A DNA stretch of 64,000 nt, taken from DASQZK01 sp963764345. Lineage in GTDB: Bacteria; Bacteroidota; Bacteroidia; Bacteroidales; GCA-2748055. The first letter of the stretch is position 1. The number at the start of each line of letters is the position of its first letter. Shown one piece after another: positions 1 through 8,485 of the stretch. The notes beneath the pieces were generated by a model, which ran no database searches, was not told the DNA's origin, and saw nothing but the letters and a program-made list of their open reading frames with translations. The stretch lies in NCBI GenBank assembly GCA_963764345.1, contig CAVXSF010000013.1, forward strand, positions 1-64,000, in the 5' to 3' direction. A program made the translations under genes and the position numbers.

Positions 1-698
1 CGGTAATGATTTCAGGTTGCCCGTCTTTATTGGCACTGGTATCGATCTTCCAACCGGCTTCCCATGGACCGGCATTCTCGTTTCCAATTTCCCAAAATTT
101 TGTACGTCCGTTATCATAGCGTACCCATTCAGCAGCATGATGAGCAGCCTGCGCAACCGGGTCATCGCTCAACCCGTAACGGGCATAGCCATAATTGACC
201 GTTATGAGTCCTTGCGAACCGGTTTGCTGGCGTAATTTGTAATAGTTATCCGTTGTAGTGGGCCAGTCATTTTTTCCTGAAATAGCATAAAATTTTACCC
301 TTTTTCCCGATGAATCGTAAGCAGAGTCAGGTACATCGGAAGGAGCCCCATCCCAGAAAAATATATTGGACCAGCTCCCCCCCGGGAAACGGATTAAGGA
401 AGGATTTAATAACTGGGTATTTTTCACAAATGTCGCGTCGCCTGTTACATTTCCAATCCAAACAGCTATGGCATTTCCAAACACGTATTTTGAAATTTTC
501 CCCAGCGTATCGGACGATAAAGTGACCGTTACAGTTGGGGAATTTGTTGTTTTATTTGCAACTTCTGAAGTTGGAATAATGGCTTCTTTAGGTGCAAAAT
601 CATCTAAAAAACAATTTGGGTCTTGTGCAAACAGTGATGTTGCACAAAAGAGTACAATACCCAGGGATACTTTAATTTTAAGTCTTAAAGCTTTTCAT
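1..698 (-). CDS. Secreted glycoside hydrolase, clan GH-A like, 3' end off the window
   Basis: The minus strand is open from near 698 to the left edge, so the C-terminal part is missing. It begins with a signal peptide (LKIKVSLGIVLFCATSLFAQ), followed by a beta-rich stretch, then LIRFPGGSWSN and, near residue 200, WEIGNENAGPWEAG. The WEIGNEN strand is the acid/base Asn-Glu signature of clan GH-A enzymes such as arabinofuranosidases and GH44/GH51 endoglycanases. The exact family cannot be fixed from this fragment. The only suitable ATG (696-698) is one base out of frame with the body: dropping one A from the AAAA run just after it restores an N-terminus starting MKALRLKIK. It lies 20 bp downstream of an esterase remnant on the same strand, suggesting a polysaccharide-degradation operon. 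Confidence 0.65.
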
Positions 699-718
699 AT
701 ACGTTTTATATTTAATGC

Positions 719-1035
719 TTAGTTTTGTGTTATTCCTTTCCAATCATCCGTCCTGAAAGGGACAGCAGGTAATCCTTCAGAGTTTATCAGGTTACATTCA
801 GGATTATCGGCCCGGGCATATCGCATTGCCACAGGTTCGGCAACTTCATCGGAATAGACGACAACTTCATTGCCTTCAATTACTGCTTTTGCCCAATGAA
901 ACTGCTTGTCATTTCCCGCAATTGCAAAACCATGTTATCCCCAAAAACCCCGGGTAACTTGATTTGAGCATGAGCTACTGTCTGAAAAAGAATCGCAGCA
1001 AGAAACAGAAGCAATACTTTTGCACTAAACCTCAT
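719..1035 (-). pseudogene. Sialate O-acetylesterase remnant with internal deletion
   Basis: The first 40 or so residues are a signal peptide followed by IKLPGVFGDNMVLQ, the typical start of Bacteroidota sialate O-acetylesterases (SGNH hydrolases acting on acetylated glycans). Straight after VLQ the frame changes, and a second frame reads IAGNDKQFHWAKAVIEGN and, later, EGLPAVPFRTDDW, the typical C-terminus of the same family. The catalytic centre, usually some 400 or more residues, is absent. The gene has therefore collapsed to about 107 codons, with the join near 925. It is upstream of, and co-directional with, the glycoside hydrolase at the left edge. Recognition is from family memory of both ends. 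Confidence 0.7.
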
Positions 1036-1701
1036 CGTAATTTTTCATTTGTTCTTTTAATTATTCAAGCACCATTACAATAACCATCGATACCATGAGT
1101 CACTGGACAATGTCACACCAGCCGATGTATACTATGGCCGAAAATAAGAAATCCTAAAAAGAAGAGAACGAATTAAGAACCGAACCTGCTGAAAAGAAGA
1201 ATGGATTTTGAAATGAAAAGAACTGTTTTGAATGAATAAATCTATCTCCTAACTTTGGGTAATCAGGATTCCGGGGTTTGCTGAAACTACACAGTTAGTT
1301 CCCGCTTATGTTCTATTCTATTGGTTTCTGACATGCGTGACTAAAAAAATAGAACTTTTCAAATTAAAACTACATTAATTTACTGCAAATTAGAAATTAT
1401 CCTTATAAAATCTTGTCCTTACATTCAACTTTGACACGGTGTTTATTAATGAAGTGTTTGTCCAATTTGCTGACAAAAATGCAATATTTTAAGTGACGCC
1501 ATGAATACCTTATGAATAAAGGAATCCAGCACTGATACTTGCTGACAAAATGAGGAAAAGCAGCAAAAGTGCGGACATATTCATAATTGATTATCAGTCA
1601 TTTATCCCGTTTGGATAGTCTTACTGTGACATTCTCATCAACAGTTTAAGAAATGGTAGTTTTCGATTTTAGTGCAGTAAAGAATATTAAAAACTATATC
1701 C
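1036..1701. other. Intergenic region, no gene recognised
   Basis: AT-rich stretch between the esterase remnant on the minus strand and nudC on the plus strand. No reading frame with a recognisable protein, no tRNA and no clear hairpin terminator was seen. It should contain the divergent promoters of both flanking units, but I could not identify a convincing TAnnTTTG box. Confidence 0.5.
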
Positions 1702-2526
1702 ATGTTAAATGAAATAGACCCGGGTATTTTCTATGACAAATCTGTTCAATATCATGAACCGGGTGATAAAGATTTTTTGTTGTGCTATAGAGAGAATCAG
1801 GTCCTGTTAAAAAAATCCGGAGATGATTATGAAATTCCAACAAAAAGGGATTTCGCTGAAATCAAAGATTCACCGGTTTATTTGTTTTCACTCAATTCAA
1901 GTCATTTTTTTGGATTATATGAATCAGATTTATATCATCCATCAGTTGAATACCTTGATATTTTTATTTTACGTAACCTGAAAAACAAAGAGTTTGCGTG
2001 GCTTGGGTCAGTTGGTTATCAGTTGATGACCTGGTATAATAATAACAGGTATTGTGGAAGATGCGGTTCGAAGACTGAATTGAAAAAGGATGAGAGAGCA
2101 GTTGTTTGTCCCGAATGTAACCTGGTTATCTTTCCCAAAATATTACCAGCCGTAATTGTAGCCATCACGTGCAACAATAAAATATTGCTGGCAAAAGGCA
2201 AAAACTATAAAGGTGATTTTTACGCACTCATTGCCGGTTATGTCGATGTTGGAGAATCAATCGAAGAAACAGTGATAAGAGAAGTCAAAGAAGAAGTCGG
2301 CCTGGATATTAAGAATCTGAAATATTATAAAAGCCAGCCCTGGCCCTTTTCTGCTTCTCTCATGTTGGGTTTTACTGCCGAGGCTGACGATACACAACAA
2401 ATAATTATTGATGAAAAGGAAATTAAAGAAGCAGGTTGGTTTACGAGAGGGAATCTGCCACCACATGCCTCAAGCATTAGTATATCAGGTGATTTAATCA
2501 CTGCTTTTGAAAAAAGTATTTTTTAA
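1702..2526 (+). CDS. nudC: NAD+ diphosphatase (NADH pyrophosphatase), Nudix family
   Basis: The 274-residue protein matches NudC in size and layout. It would hydrolyse NAD(H) to NMN(H) and AMP, and in bacteria it also removes NAD caps from RNA. A four-cysteine zinc ribbon (CGRCG near residue 114, CPEC near 131) precedes the Nudix domain. The Nudix box is GYVDVGESIEETVIREVKEE near 180-199, with the catalytic REVKEE glutamates present. The SQPWPF motif near 212, typical of the NudC subgroup, is also present. The ATG start follows an AT-rich leader. It stands alone, with a 268 bp gap to the next gene. Cytoplasmic. Confidence 0.93.
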   Translation: MLNEIDPGIFYDKSVQYHEPGDKDFLLCYRENQVLLKKSGDDYEIPTKRDFAEIKDSPVYLFSLNSSHFFGLYESDLYHPSVEYLDIFILRNLKNKEFAWLGSVGYQLMTWYNNNRYCGRCGSKTELKKDERAVVCPECNLVIFPKILPAVIVAITCNNKILLAKGKNYKGDFYALIAGYVDVGESIEETVIREVKEEVGLDIKNLKYYKSQPWPFSASLMLGFTAEADDTQQIIIDEKEIKEAGWFTRGNLPPHASSISISGDLITAFEKSIF

Positions 2527-2794
2527 TTCAGAGTAAGATAAATTTAAGAACCGAATAGCTCGGGTAAAAGGATTTTACACATTTGAATAATCAGTTCACA
2601 GTTCATCGTTTGACGAGCCTGAAAAAATGCTAAATATTTAACATAAGGATGCATTAGCACGGATAAATGATATTTCAGAATGAGATTCTGTTAAGGTAAT
2701 TTATATCTGCTTCCTGAGTTTTTTTAAATCTTTTTTAAATTAATAATTCGATTTTATTTAATTTTAGTAAGCCATTTTTATACTCAATAACTGA

Positions 2795-3220
2795 ATGAAA
2801 AAGATCAAAAACAAAATCATTATTATTCTTGCTGTCCTTACTTCTTTTCTTTCCTTAACCGGACTGGCCGGAGGGATTGCCCTTGTTGCACAATTCAACT
2901 CTCCGCCGGTGGAACAATTAAATGGATCAATCTTTAAAGATTTTACTATCCCTGGGATCGTTTTGACTTTGCTTGTGGGAGGGAGCGCATTGATAGCTGC
3001 AATATTGCTTATAAGAAAAAACGTGTTTGCATCTGTTTTTTCACTTTTAGCCGGTATTATTATAATGTCTTTTGAATTTATTGAAATTCTGGTGATAGGT
3101 TCTCCGGTAGGAATAGCCAGAACTCTTCAGATATTCTATTTTGGAATCGGAACTTTAATTAGTATTCTATCAATTAGCGTCTGGTTCATTGATTTGTTGA
3201 GACAGAAAGGCAACCTGTAA
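2795..3220 (+). CDS. Small membrane protein of unknown function
   Basis: The 141-residue protein has four hydrophobic segments, at about residues 8-32, 50-73, 77-97 and 106-133, joined by short charged loops (IRKN). It ends in a basic tail (LRQKGNL). I do not recognise the family; the layout suits a small inner-membrane protein. It is co-directional with the methyltransferase-like membrane gene 86 bp downstream and may be cotranscribed with it. It has no cysteine lipobox, and the N-terminal hydrophobic segment is more likely a membrane anchor than a cleaved signal. Confidence 0.6.
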   Translation: MKKIKNKIIIILAVLTSFLSLTGLAGGIALVAQFNSPPVEQLNGSIFKDFTIPGIVLTLLVGGSALIAAILLIRKNVFASVFSLLAGIIIMSFEFIEILVIGSPVGIARTLQIFYFGIGTLISILSISVWFIDLLRQKGNL

Positions 3221-3306
3221 CTAAATAGCAATCAACCCTGGTTATTTGAATTGCCCAAATTTATTTTGATAAATATGTAAATGACCTCGTATAAATTCTC
3301 TTAGGT

Positions 3307-3795
3307 ATGAATAAATTAAGTGCCCTTGGAATTGGCCCAAGAATAGCAGTTGTACTTCTGCCATGGCTTGTCACTTCAATTGTTCTGAGTAGCAATAAAA
3401 TCAAATTATTTAAGTATTCAACAGAAGATTCAGTTATCCTGATAATTGCAGGAATAGTGTTATTGGCAGCCGGATTAATATTCTATTTTTCAACTGTAAG
3501 AATGTTATTAAAAGGGCTTAAAGAAACAAGATTAATTACAACCGGTCCCTATGGTCTGTGTCAGAATCCGCTTTATACTTCCCTTATTCTTTTTATTATT
3601 CCGGCACTTTCGTTCTTACTTAACTCCTGGCTGGTTTTAACATCAACCTTCATTGGTTATATTCTCTTTAAGCTATTTATAAAGACTGAATATGATGAAA
3701 TGGAGAAATTCTTTGGAGAAAATTATATTAAGTATAAAAAGGAGACTCCGGAGTTTTTCCCATTTCCAAGGAAAAAATCGGTTTCGGAACGATAA
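3307..3795 (+). CDS. Isoprenylcysteine carboxyl methyltransferase-like membrane protein
   Basis: The 162-residue protein has four membrane segments. Its C-terminal half contains TTGPYGLCQNPLYTSL (about residues 79-94), followed by EYDEMEKFFGENYIKYKKETPEFFPF. This pair of blocks is the signature of the ICMT/PEMT-like family of integral membrane S-adenosylmethionine-dependent methyltransferases. The usual motif is GPYxxxRHPxY; here the RHP triplet is replaced by QNP, which keeps the proline but loses the basic residues. The substrate of bacterial members is mostly unknown. Probably intact. Confidence 0.75.
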   Translation: MNKLSALGIGPRIAVVLLPWLVTSIVLSSNKIKLFKYSTEDSVILIIAGIVLLAAGLIFYFSTVRMLLKGLKETRLITTGPYGLCQNPLYTSLILFIIPALSFLLNSWLVLTSTFIGYILFKLFIKTEYDEMEKFFGENYIKYKKETPEFFPFPRKKSVSER

Positions 3796-3878
3796 TTTTG
3801 TCTTTCCGTGCCTTGAAAAGAATGAAAACCGATAACCCGGGGAACATATGCTTTATGCCGGAATCCAAATATTGTATT

Positions 3879-4128
3879 CTACAATGCAAATCTCAGGTAG
3901 TGCTCCAGGAATACATCATACATCCTTATTTTTCCTTCTTCCCGGATAATTAGTTGTTTATCCAAAAGTGAGTTTATGACCCTGTGCATGCTGCTGGAAC
4001 TTCGTGTTTTTGAGAGCTCCATGAATTCTATAGAGGTTGGGTTTACCACGGCTTTTGATTTTGCGAACCCTTTTAGAACAGAGAATTGTTGAGTTTCGCA
4101 ACATGCGAAAGACTGGTTTAACTTTCAA
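3879..4128 (-). pseudogene. C-terminal remnant of an AAA-type ATPase with winged helix
   Basis: The minus strand is open without a start codon from near 4128 to a TAG at 3879. It reads TQQFSVLKGFAKSKAVVNPTS, then SSSSMHRVINSLLDKQLI and IRMYDVFLEHYLRF. This is how archaeal-type ATP-binding proteins of the COG1672 kind end: a winged-helix domain followed by a (V)YDVFxxxWL-like motif. The P-loop portion is absent, so only the DNA-binding tail remains. It sits at the left edge of the repeat-rich accessory zone. The family assignment is from memory of the C-terminal motif and is tentative. Confidence 0.45.
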
Positions 4129-4149
4129 TCGGAAAGCAAAACATTTTCT

Positions 4150-4243
4150 TCTGACAATCCTTTCACAAAATCGAATTTAGATATTTCACCTGACCCTGCT
4201 ACTATTAAACCCTCCCGGAATTTCATACAGAAAGCTTTTTTAT
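4150..4243 (+). repeat. Cassette-zone repeat, copy 1, with hairpin
   Basis: First of five same-orientation copies. The core at 4155-4188 includes AATCGAATTTAGATATTTCA and is followed by CCTGCTACTATTAAACCC. A hairpin-like segment with a T run follows (4206-4241). It lies just upstream of the unknown gene starting near 4244. On the minus strand the core reads GEISKFDFVKGL, matching the peptide seen in the other copies. Confidence 0.6.
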
Positions 4244-4718
4244 TTGTTCAAGCGTGGTAGCACTTATTACTTCAAGAAAAAGGACCTGATAGACCTTAAC
4301 AAGGAACTGAAGAAGAGAAACATTAATCTTGAAACTTATAGCGATTTGTTACAAGACCAGGAGAAATTTCAGAAGTATATAGACAGTATTTCTCATCCTG
4401 AAGGAAGCAAGAAAAGAAGAAGGTTTACAATACCAGAGGGTCTCGAAAATATATTTTCAGAACCATATTCCCCACCAAATGAAGAATTGGTAAGGAATGA
4501 AATTAAAACCTTATGGGGAGAATATGAAGAATTTAACCTTTCGGAATATGTGGATTTGTATTATAAGAAGACCTATGCATCATTCAAATATATCTTATCA
4601 TTGGGATCGGTACTTAGATCCCCAAATAAAAAAACTTAGCAAAGGTTGGTGTGAAAAATTCAATTACGCGAACACTGCTTTGAAAAAGATATTGGAACTA
4701 AAAAAAGATAAAAAGTAA
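4244..4718 (+). CDS. Unrecognised protein, probably frameshifted
   Basis: The first frame runs 131 residues from a TTG at 4244 to 4639 and is highly charged (KKKDLIDLNKELKKRNINL; a basic SKKRRRFTIPEG block near residue 65). After about residue 115 the sense appears to pass to the frame ending at 4718. That frame reads WDRYLDPQIKKLSKGWCEKF and then ANTALKKILELKKDKK, and looks more protein-like than the first frame's tail. A single-base indel near 4600 would give one product of about 158 residues. No domain is recognised. The true start is uncertain because the frame stays open back into the repeat upstream. It is followed directly by another repeat copy. Confidence 0.45.
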
Positions 4719-4723
4719 AAGAA

Positions 4724-4903
4724 TTAATCTGATTCCTGTTCAAAAGATATTATATAATCACTGACTTTTACCAAATCCTTTAACAGTTCAAGGTTAGATA
4801 TTTCAAACCTATTGTCTACTAGAGAAGACTCCTCATCAGATTTGATGGGGAGTTTTTTATTTGTACCCTCTGAAGTCCTTTTAAATATTGACTTTACTAA
4901 GGA
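4724..4903 (-). pseudogene. Paralogous peptide remnant inside cassette-zone repeat copy 2
   Basis: The minus strand is open for 59 codons without ATG and ends at TAA 4724. It contains NKKLPIKSDEESSLVDNRF and then EISNLELLKDLVKVSDYI. The same peptide, with mostly third-position or conservative changes, occurs at 5666-5869. The DNA core of the repeat is 4769-4806, and a hairpin with a T run is at 4829-4859 on the plus strand. It may act as a terminator for the gene ending at 4718. No function is recognised. Confidence 0.45.
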
Positions 4904-4959
4904 TTAAGTCCTCACTTTTGAAGTTCGATTTTTGACTGAGCCGGAATTCTGGAAAAACT

Positions 4960-5334
4960 TTAATCCTCTAGAGTATAACCTTCTTCCATATCCGGCTCAG
5001 ATGCATGCAATTCTTTTCTAATGGCTTCATTAATATACTGATTCAATGAAATGCCCTTTAATGCTGCATTATGGACTGCCTTTTTATGAAGTTCCGGAGC
5101 TAAGCGAATATTGAGGCTTCCTTTATAGGATTTTTCCAGTGGAAGGTGATTGTTTTTGCAATCTTTAATATGCTCATCCACCATGTACTTAAAACCCTTT
5201 TCAAGTTCATCTACTGTTTTCCCTTCAAAGCTTATTAAATCATTTATTCCCTCAACCTTTCCGTAAAACACTCTGTCTTCAGAGGCAAAGTGCACAGAAC
5301 CTATAAAACCCTTATATATGATAACATCTTTCAT
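4960..5334 (-). CDS. hicB: HicB-family antitoxin
   Basis: The 124-residue protein has the two-part HicB layout. An N-terminal degraded RNase-like HicB fold (YKGFIGSVHFASEDRVFYG, then EGINDLISFEGKTVDELEKG) precedes a C-terminal ribbon-helix-helix domain (SLNIRLAPELHKKAVHNAAL, then GISLNQYINEAI) that binds the operon's own promoter. It neutralises the HicA mRNA interferase. Its ATG overlaps the stop of hicA by four bases (ATGA), so the two are translationally coupled, with the toxin gene first. The C-terminal tail is acidic. Copies of the cassette-zone repeat lie on both sides of the pair. Autorepression through the ribbon-helix-helix domain is expected from the family. Confidence 0.88.
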   Translation of the reverse strand: MKDVIIYKGFIGSVHFASEDRVFYGKVEGINDLISFEGKTVDELEKGFKYMVDEHIKDCKNNHLPLEKSYKGSLNIRLAPELHKKAVHNAALKGISLNQYINEAIRKELHASEPDMEEGYTLED

Positions 5335-5579
5335 ATTAAATTATTTGATTTCAATTCATTAAGCACTAAATCAATTTGATAAGTTTTTAATATATTCCCA
5401 GGATGAGGCCTATGAAGTTTAATACCGTGCTTTAACTTCTCGTTGAAAAATACTACCCGAGAATCTGATCCTTGTAATTCTATGTAACCAAAGCCGCTCA
5501 GCATCCTCTTTAATTCATTGTAAGTAAAGTCCTTTGGTTGTGTCAGAAATCTGGAAGTCAGTTTTTCAAATTTTGTCAT
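5331..5579 (-). CDS. hicA: HicA-family mRNA interferase toxin
   Basis: The 82-residue protein is of the HicA/YcfA type, a double-stranded RNA-binding-fold ribonuclease that cleaves mRNA. Visible features are FTYNELKRMLSGFGYIELQG, then SDSRVVFFN, and KLHRPHPGNILKTYQIDLVL. The catalytic histidine of HicA toxins normally sits in a short H(P)HP segment, and RPHPG fits. It precedes hicB with a four-base overlap. The start ATG is at 5577-5579, just downstream of the divergent region holding repeat copy 3. HicBA pairs are typical of mobile or cassette DNA, matching the surroundings. Confidence 0.88.
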   Translation of the reverse strand: MTKFEKLTSRFLTQPKDFTYNELKRMLSGFGYIELQGSDSRVVFFNEKLKHGIKLHRPHPGNILKTYQIDLVLNELKSNNLI

Positions 5580-5665
5580 CCAATTGAAATTTGTAATACA
5601 AAATTAGAAAAGATTTTTCAAAACGCAACTAAAAGATAGTGGCAAAATATATAGATGCTTCTTCC

Positions 5666-5869
5666 TTAGCCAGATATTTTTTGATTATTGAGAAAGTCAA
5701 GCAGTTCCACCAAACCCTTCAACAAATCCAGGTTAGATATTTCAAACCTCTTTTCTACTAGAGGAACTCTCTCATCAGATTTGATGGGGAGTTTTTTATT
5801 TATACCCTTTTTATTAATTAATAATGAACGCTTTACAGCGAAGATTGTATTGTCTTTTAAGGAAGATAT
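5666..5869 (-). pseudogene. Paralogous peptide remnant inside cassette-zone repeat copy 3
   Basis: The minus strand is open for 67 codons with no start codon and ends at TAA 5666. It contains NKKLPIKSDERVPLVEKRF and EISNLDLLKGLVELLDFL, closely matching the remnant at 4724-4903. The DNA core is 5709-5744, and a hairpin with a T run is at 5765-5797. It lies in the divergent gap between hicA and the GH105 gene, where a terminator for either gene would not be expected. This argues that the repeat is not simply a terminator. Confidence 0.45.
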
Positions 5870-5984
5870 TTAGAGAATGAGTAAATCCCAAATTATTCAT
5901 TTACTTCGCTATATATTTATATGCAGCATATATCCAGGTTTATACAATGTTTACTGCAAGTTAGATTTAGGGTTTAGTTGAAGC

Positions 5985-7091
5985 ATGAAATACACAAACC
6001 GTATCGCATTTCTAATAGCACTGGTAAACTTCATTCTAGTGTTAAACGTAAGTGCTCAGTCATCCGATGATTATCTGCACTTAGTTGCAGACCATTGGCT
6101 TGAATTACATGATAATTTCAGAGAGACCTCGGATGTGTATGGAAATTATACATTGGATCTGACATTGGAAGCAATGCTGTATTACGATCTTTATACGCAC
6201 TCTGACACATATACTCCACTGGTTTTGGAAGTCATGAAAAAGAGAGAAGTCAGACCCGTCGATACGGTTTCTTTTAAAACTCAGCCTTTTTGCAGTATCA
6301 ATTTTACTATTGGTCTGGCAACCGGGAACACCAGTTGGTACAATGGCTTTATTGCAGAAACATACAGAATGCAGAAGGAAATTCGGAAAACAGAAAAAGG
6401 AGCAGTCATGGTAAATCACTCTGGTAAGCATAGAGTGCTTCTTGATTTTATGCAGGAATATGCCAGCAGAATGGCAAAAGCAGGATATTTATCTGGCGAT
6501 ACTGCTCTCATGAGAGAATCCGTTAATCAATTCCTACTCTATGAAGACCTTCTAAAAGATAGTTTATCAGGCTTATGGCATCAGGGGATTGGTTGGTGCG
6601 AGGATTCGACACTGACAGGGCAGGGAGCATGGTCGCGCGGACATGGTTGGCTGCTAAGAGGCCTGGTATTATCACTGTTATACTTACCTGATGACTATCG
6701 AGAAATCTTAATGCCTGAACTGAATGATATTGCAAAATCCCTGCTTGTTGTTCAGGATGAAGATGGGATGTTCCATATTTTACTTAATCTACCGCACGAT
6801 GAGTCTGCTCCGGATGTTAGTGGTACAGGTATGATTGCCTTTTATATGGCAATCGCAATAGACCATGGATGGTTGGATGAAAAACGATTCAGTGAGAGTG
6901 TATTGAAAGCAAGCAATGCTCTTAAACAATTCATTGGAAAAAACGGAGAAGTATACTCTTCCTCAAAAGGACCTGGTCCTTTATGCAGTGAAGAAGAGTA
7001 TATAAAATATCAACCAGAGGTCGACGAGAAACATGGATTTCAGGGAGTAATTTGTGGATTACTTTCAGAAATCATTTTACAGAACCATTGA
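5985..7091 (+). CDS. Secreted GH88/GH105-type unsaturated glucuronyl/galacturonyl hydrolase
   Basis: The 368-residue protein starts with a signal peptide ending VLNVSAQ. It then shows the alpha/alpha-barrel pattern of GH105 enzymes, which remove unsaturated uronic acids left by polysaccharide lyases. Signature blocks are DLTLEAMLYYDLY (near 57), SGLWHQGIGWCED (near 195) and GAWSRGHGWLLRGL (near 213). The last corresponds to the W(G/S)RGNGW substrate-site motif, here with H instead of N. The C-terminus has SGTGMIAFYMAIAI and KHGFQGVICGLLSEI, also typical. Length is normal for the family. It stands alone between repeat copies 3 and 4. A substrate such as rhamnogalacturonan or ulvan-type glycan cannot be decided. 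Confidence 0.82.
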   Translation: MKYTNRIAFLIALVNFILVLNVSAQSSDDYLHLVADHWLELHDNFRETSDVYGNYTLDLTLEAMLYYDLYTHSDTYTPLVLEVMKKREVRPVDTVSFKTQPFCSINFTIGLATGNTSWYNGFIAETYRMQKEIRKTEKGAVMVNHSGKHRVLLDFMQEYASRMAKAGYLSGDTALMRESVNQFLLYEDLLKDSLSGLWHQGIGWCEDSTLTGQGAWSRGHGWLLRGLVLSLLYLPDDYREILMPELNDIAKSLLVVQDEDGMFHILLNLPHDESAPDVSGTGMIAFYMAIAIDHGWLDEKRFSESVLKASNALKQFIGKNGEVYSSSKGPGPLCSEEEYIKYQPEVDEKHGFQGVICGLLSEIILQNH

Positions 7092-7149
7092 GACATTTTT
7101 GTATTGAGGCAATGGTTTTTTATTGATACAGTAGACATCGAACAAAATT

Positions 7150-7250
7150 AATCACTTCCGCCAAATCCTTCACTAAATCGAAGTTAGATGTTTCACCAAT
7201 CCCCGCTACTTAGGAAAAGCTTCCGAATGGAGTTCGGAGGGCTTTTTCGT
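7150..7250 (+). repeat. Cassette-zone repeat, copy 4, with terminator-like hairpin
   Basis: The core at 7160-7195 includes AAATCGAAGTTAGATGTTTCA and is followed by CCCCGCTACT. A strong hairpin follows, AAAAGC...GCTTTTTC at 7215-7247, with a long stem formed by TTCCGAA and TTCGGAGG. It lies 60-150 bp downstream of the GH105 gene and would serve as its terminator. The hairpin sequence differs completely from those in copies 1-3 although the core is conserved. Confidence 0.6.
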
Positions 7251-7369
7251 TAATCGGCTGCAAACTTGCTTGTAAAGCCGGTAAGCGGAAAAAGAACTTA
7301 GTGAACCCAGATAGCAAGACTTTTCATAGGTAATGCACCCCCCTAATAGGCTCGAGAGGCTGCAGACCG

Positions 7370-7675
7370 AGCACCGCTACTCCAGCTACTATTAAACCCT
7401 TCTGGCAATTTCATGCAAAAGGGTTTTTTTTCGTATACCAGGCTCAGTAATAATCTTGATTTTACAGGGCTCTTACCTGCATCAGGCGGACACAGGTTCA
7501 TTCCGATATGCTCAACCCAGATATTCAATCACTCTGAATGCGTTCCCCAGATCCGCAACTGATGTAAAAACGTAAAATGTTAAATTGGCAACCATGAAAA
7601 GATCTAGTTCCAGATGAAATATAAGACACAAAAAAGCCCCAACCGGAGGGCTGAGGCCTAATATAGTTACATCTC
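7370..7675. repeat. Long direct repeat (about 300 bp), left copy
   Basis: Nearly colinear with 8812-9112. It begins CTACTATTAAACCCTTCTGG, continues through TTTCATGCAAAAGGGTTTTT, and shares ATATTCAATCACTCTGAATG and GTAAAATGTTAAATTGG. It ends in the GGGCTGAGGCCTAATAT segment. Scattered substitutions and a few small indels separate the copies. The two copies flank the M48 protease gene. A 61-codon frame on the minus strand here is not conserved in the other copy, so the repeat is treated as non-coding. Confidence 0.8.
7629..7652 (-). terminator. Rho-independent terminator of the M48 protease gene
   Basis: On the minus strand AGCCCTCCGGTTGGGGCTTTTTT forms a short GC stem followed by a T run, about 30 bp past the stop of the M48 gene. 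The same hairpin is repeated at 9067-9090 behind the DUF2934 gene, as part of the long direct repeat. Confidence 0.75.
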
Positions 7676-7681
7676 TACTAA

Positions 7682-8485
7682 TTAATTGCTTGGAGTATAA
7701 TATTTTAAAGCTTCAGGCATAAATTTTTTTAACTTATTCATCCTTCTTTCATCAGAAGGGTGCGTACTAAGAAATTCAGGTGGGTTTGCTCCGCCTGCTT
7801 CAGACATTCTTTGCCAGAAAGGAATTGCTTCCATCGGGTTATAACCAGCCATTGCCGCAAATATCAAACCATACTGATCTGCTTCCATCTCCTGCTGCCG
7901 GGACCAGGGCAAAATGGCACCCACCTGGCTTCCAATACCATAGGATAGCAAAAATAAATCCTGTGTTTCTTTGGGCTTTTGGGCTATGGCAACCTGCAAT
8001 GCCATGCCTCCCAATTGCTGGACCATAGCCTGGCTCATCCTTTCATTGCCGTGCTTGGCAATGGAATGGGTAATTTCATGTCCCAGAACAATGGCAAGTG
8101 CTGTTTCGTTTTGAGATACAGGCAGCAAACCTGTGTATACTACTACCTTTCCACCTGGCATGCACCAGGCATTAACCTCTTTACTATCAACTGTATTAAA
8201 TTCCCATTTATACCCTTCCAGTACCGATTCTTTTCCCTGGCTGTCATAATACTTCGTAATTGCATTTGCAATTCTCGCTCCGACCCGATCAACCATTGCG
8301 GCATCTTTACTGGAAGCTGGACTTAATACCTTATGCTCGTCCAAGAATGTCTTGTACTGGCTCACAGCCATCAATTGCAGCTCTGATTCCTGCACTAAAT
8401 TTAGTTGTCGGCGACCGGTAACAAGACTTAAAGCACATCCTGCCAGAAGAGAAGAGGAAAGAAATAATAATATGAATTTTTTCAT
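7682..8485 (-). CDS. M48-family zinc metalloprotease lipoprotein (LoiP/YcaL-like)
   Basis: The 267-residue protein starts with a lipoprotein signal peptide (MKKFILLFLSSSLLAGC; lipobox LAGC), so it is anchored to a membrane facing the periplasm. The zinc site is GHEITHSIAKHGNERM near residue 134 (HExxH), and the third ligand is in EMEADQYGLIFAAMAGYNP near 200. The conserved STHPSDERRM block near 240 is typical of the peptidase M48 family. These proteases act in envelope quality control, for example on outer-membrane proteins. Length matches the small single-domain members. It is on its own, bracketed by about 300 bp direct repeats, and has its own terminator. Confidence 0.9.
   Translation of the reverse strand: MKKFILLFLSSSLLAGCALSLVTGRRQLNLVQESELQLMAVSQYKTFLDEHKVLSPASSKDAAMVDRVGARIANAITKYYDSQGKESVLEGYKWEFNTVDSKEVNAWCMPGGKVVVYTGLLPVSQNETALAIVLGHEITHSIAKHGNERMSQAMVQQLGGMALQVAIAQKPKETQDLFLLSYGIGSQVGAILPWSRQQEMEADQYGLIFAAMAGYNPMEAIPFWQRMSEAGGANPPEFLSTHPSDERRMNKLKKFMPEALKYYTPSN

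Noticed and set aside
7343..7528. 61-codon minus-strand frame in the long direct repeat
   Set aside because: The same frame is stopped early in the second copy of the repeat, and composition is not protein-like.
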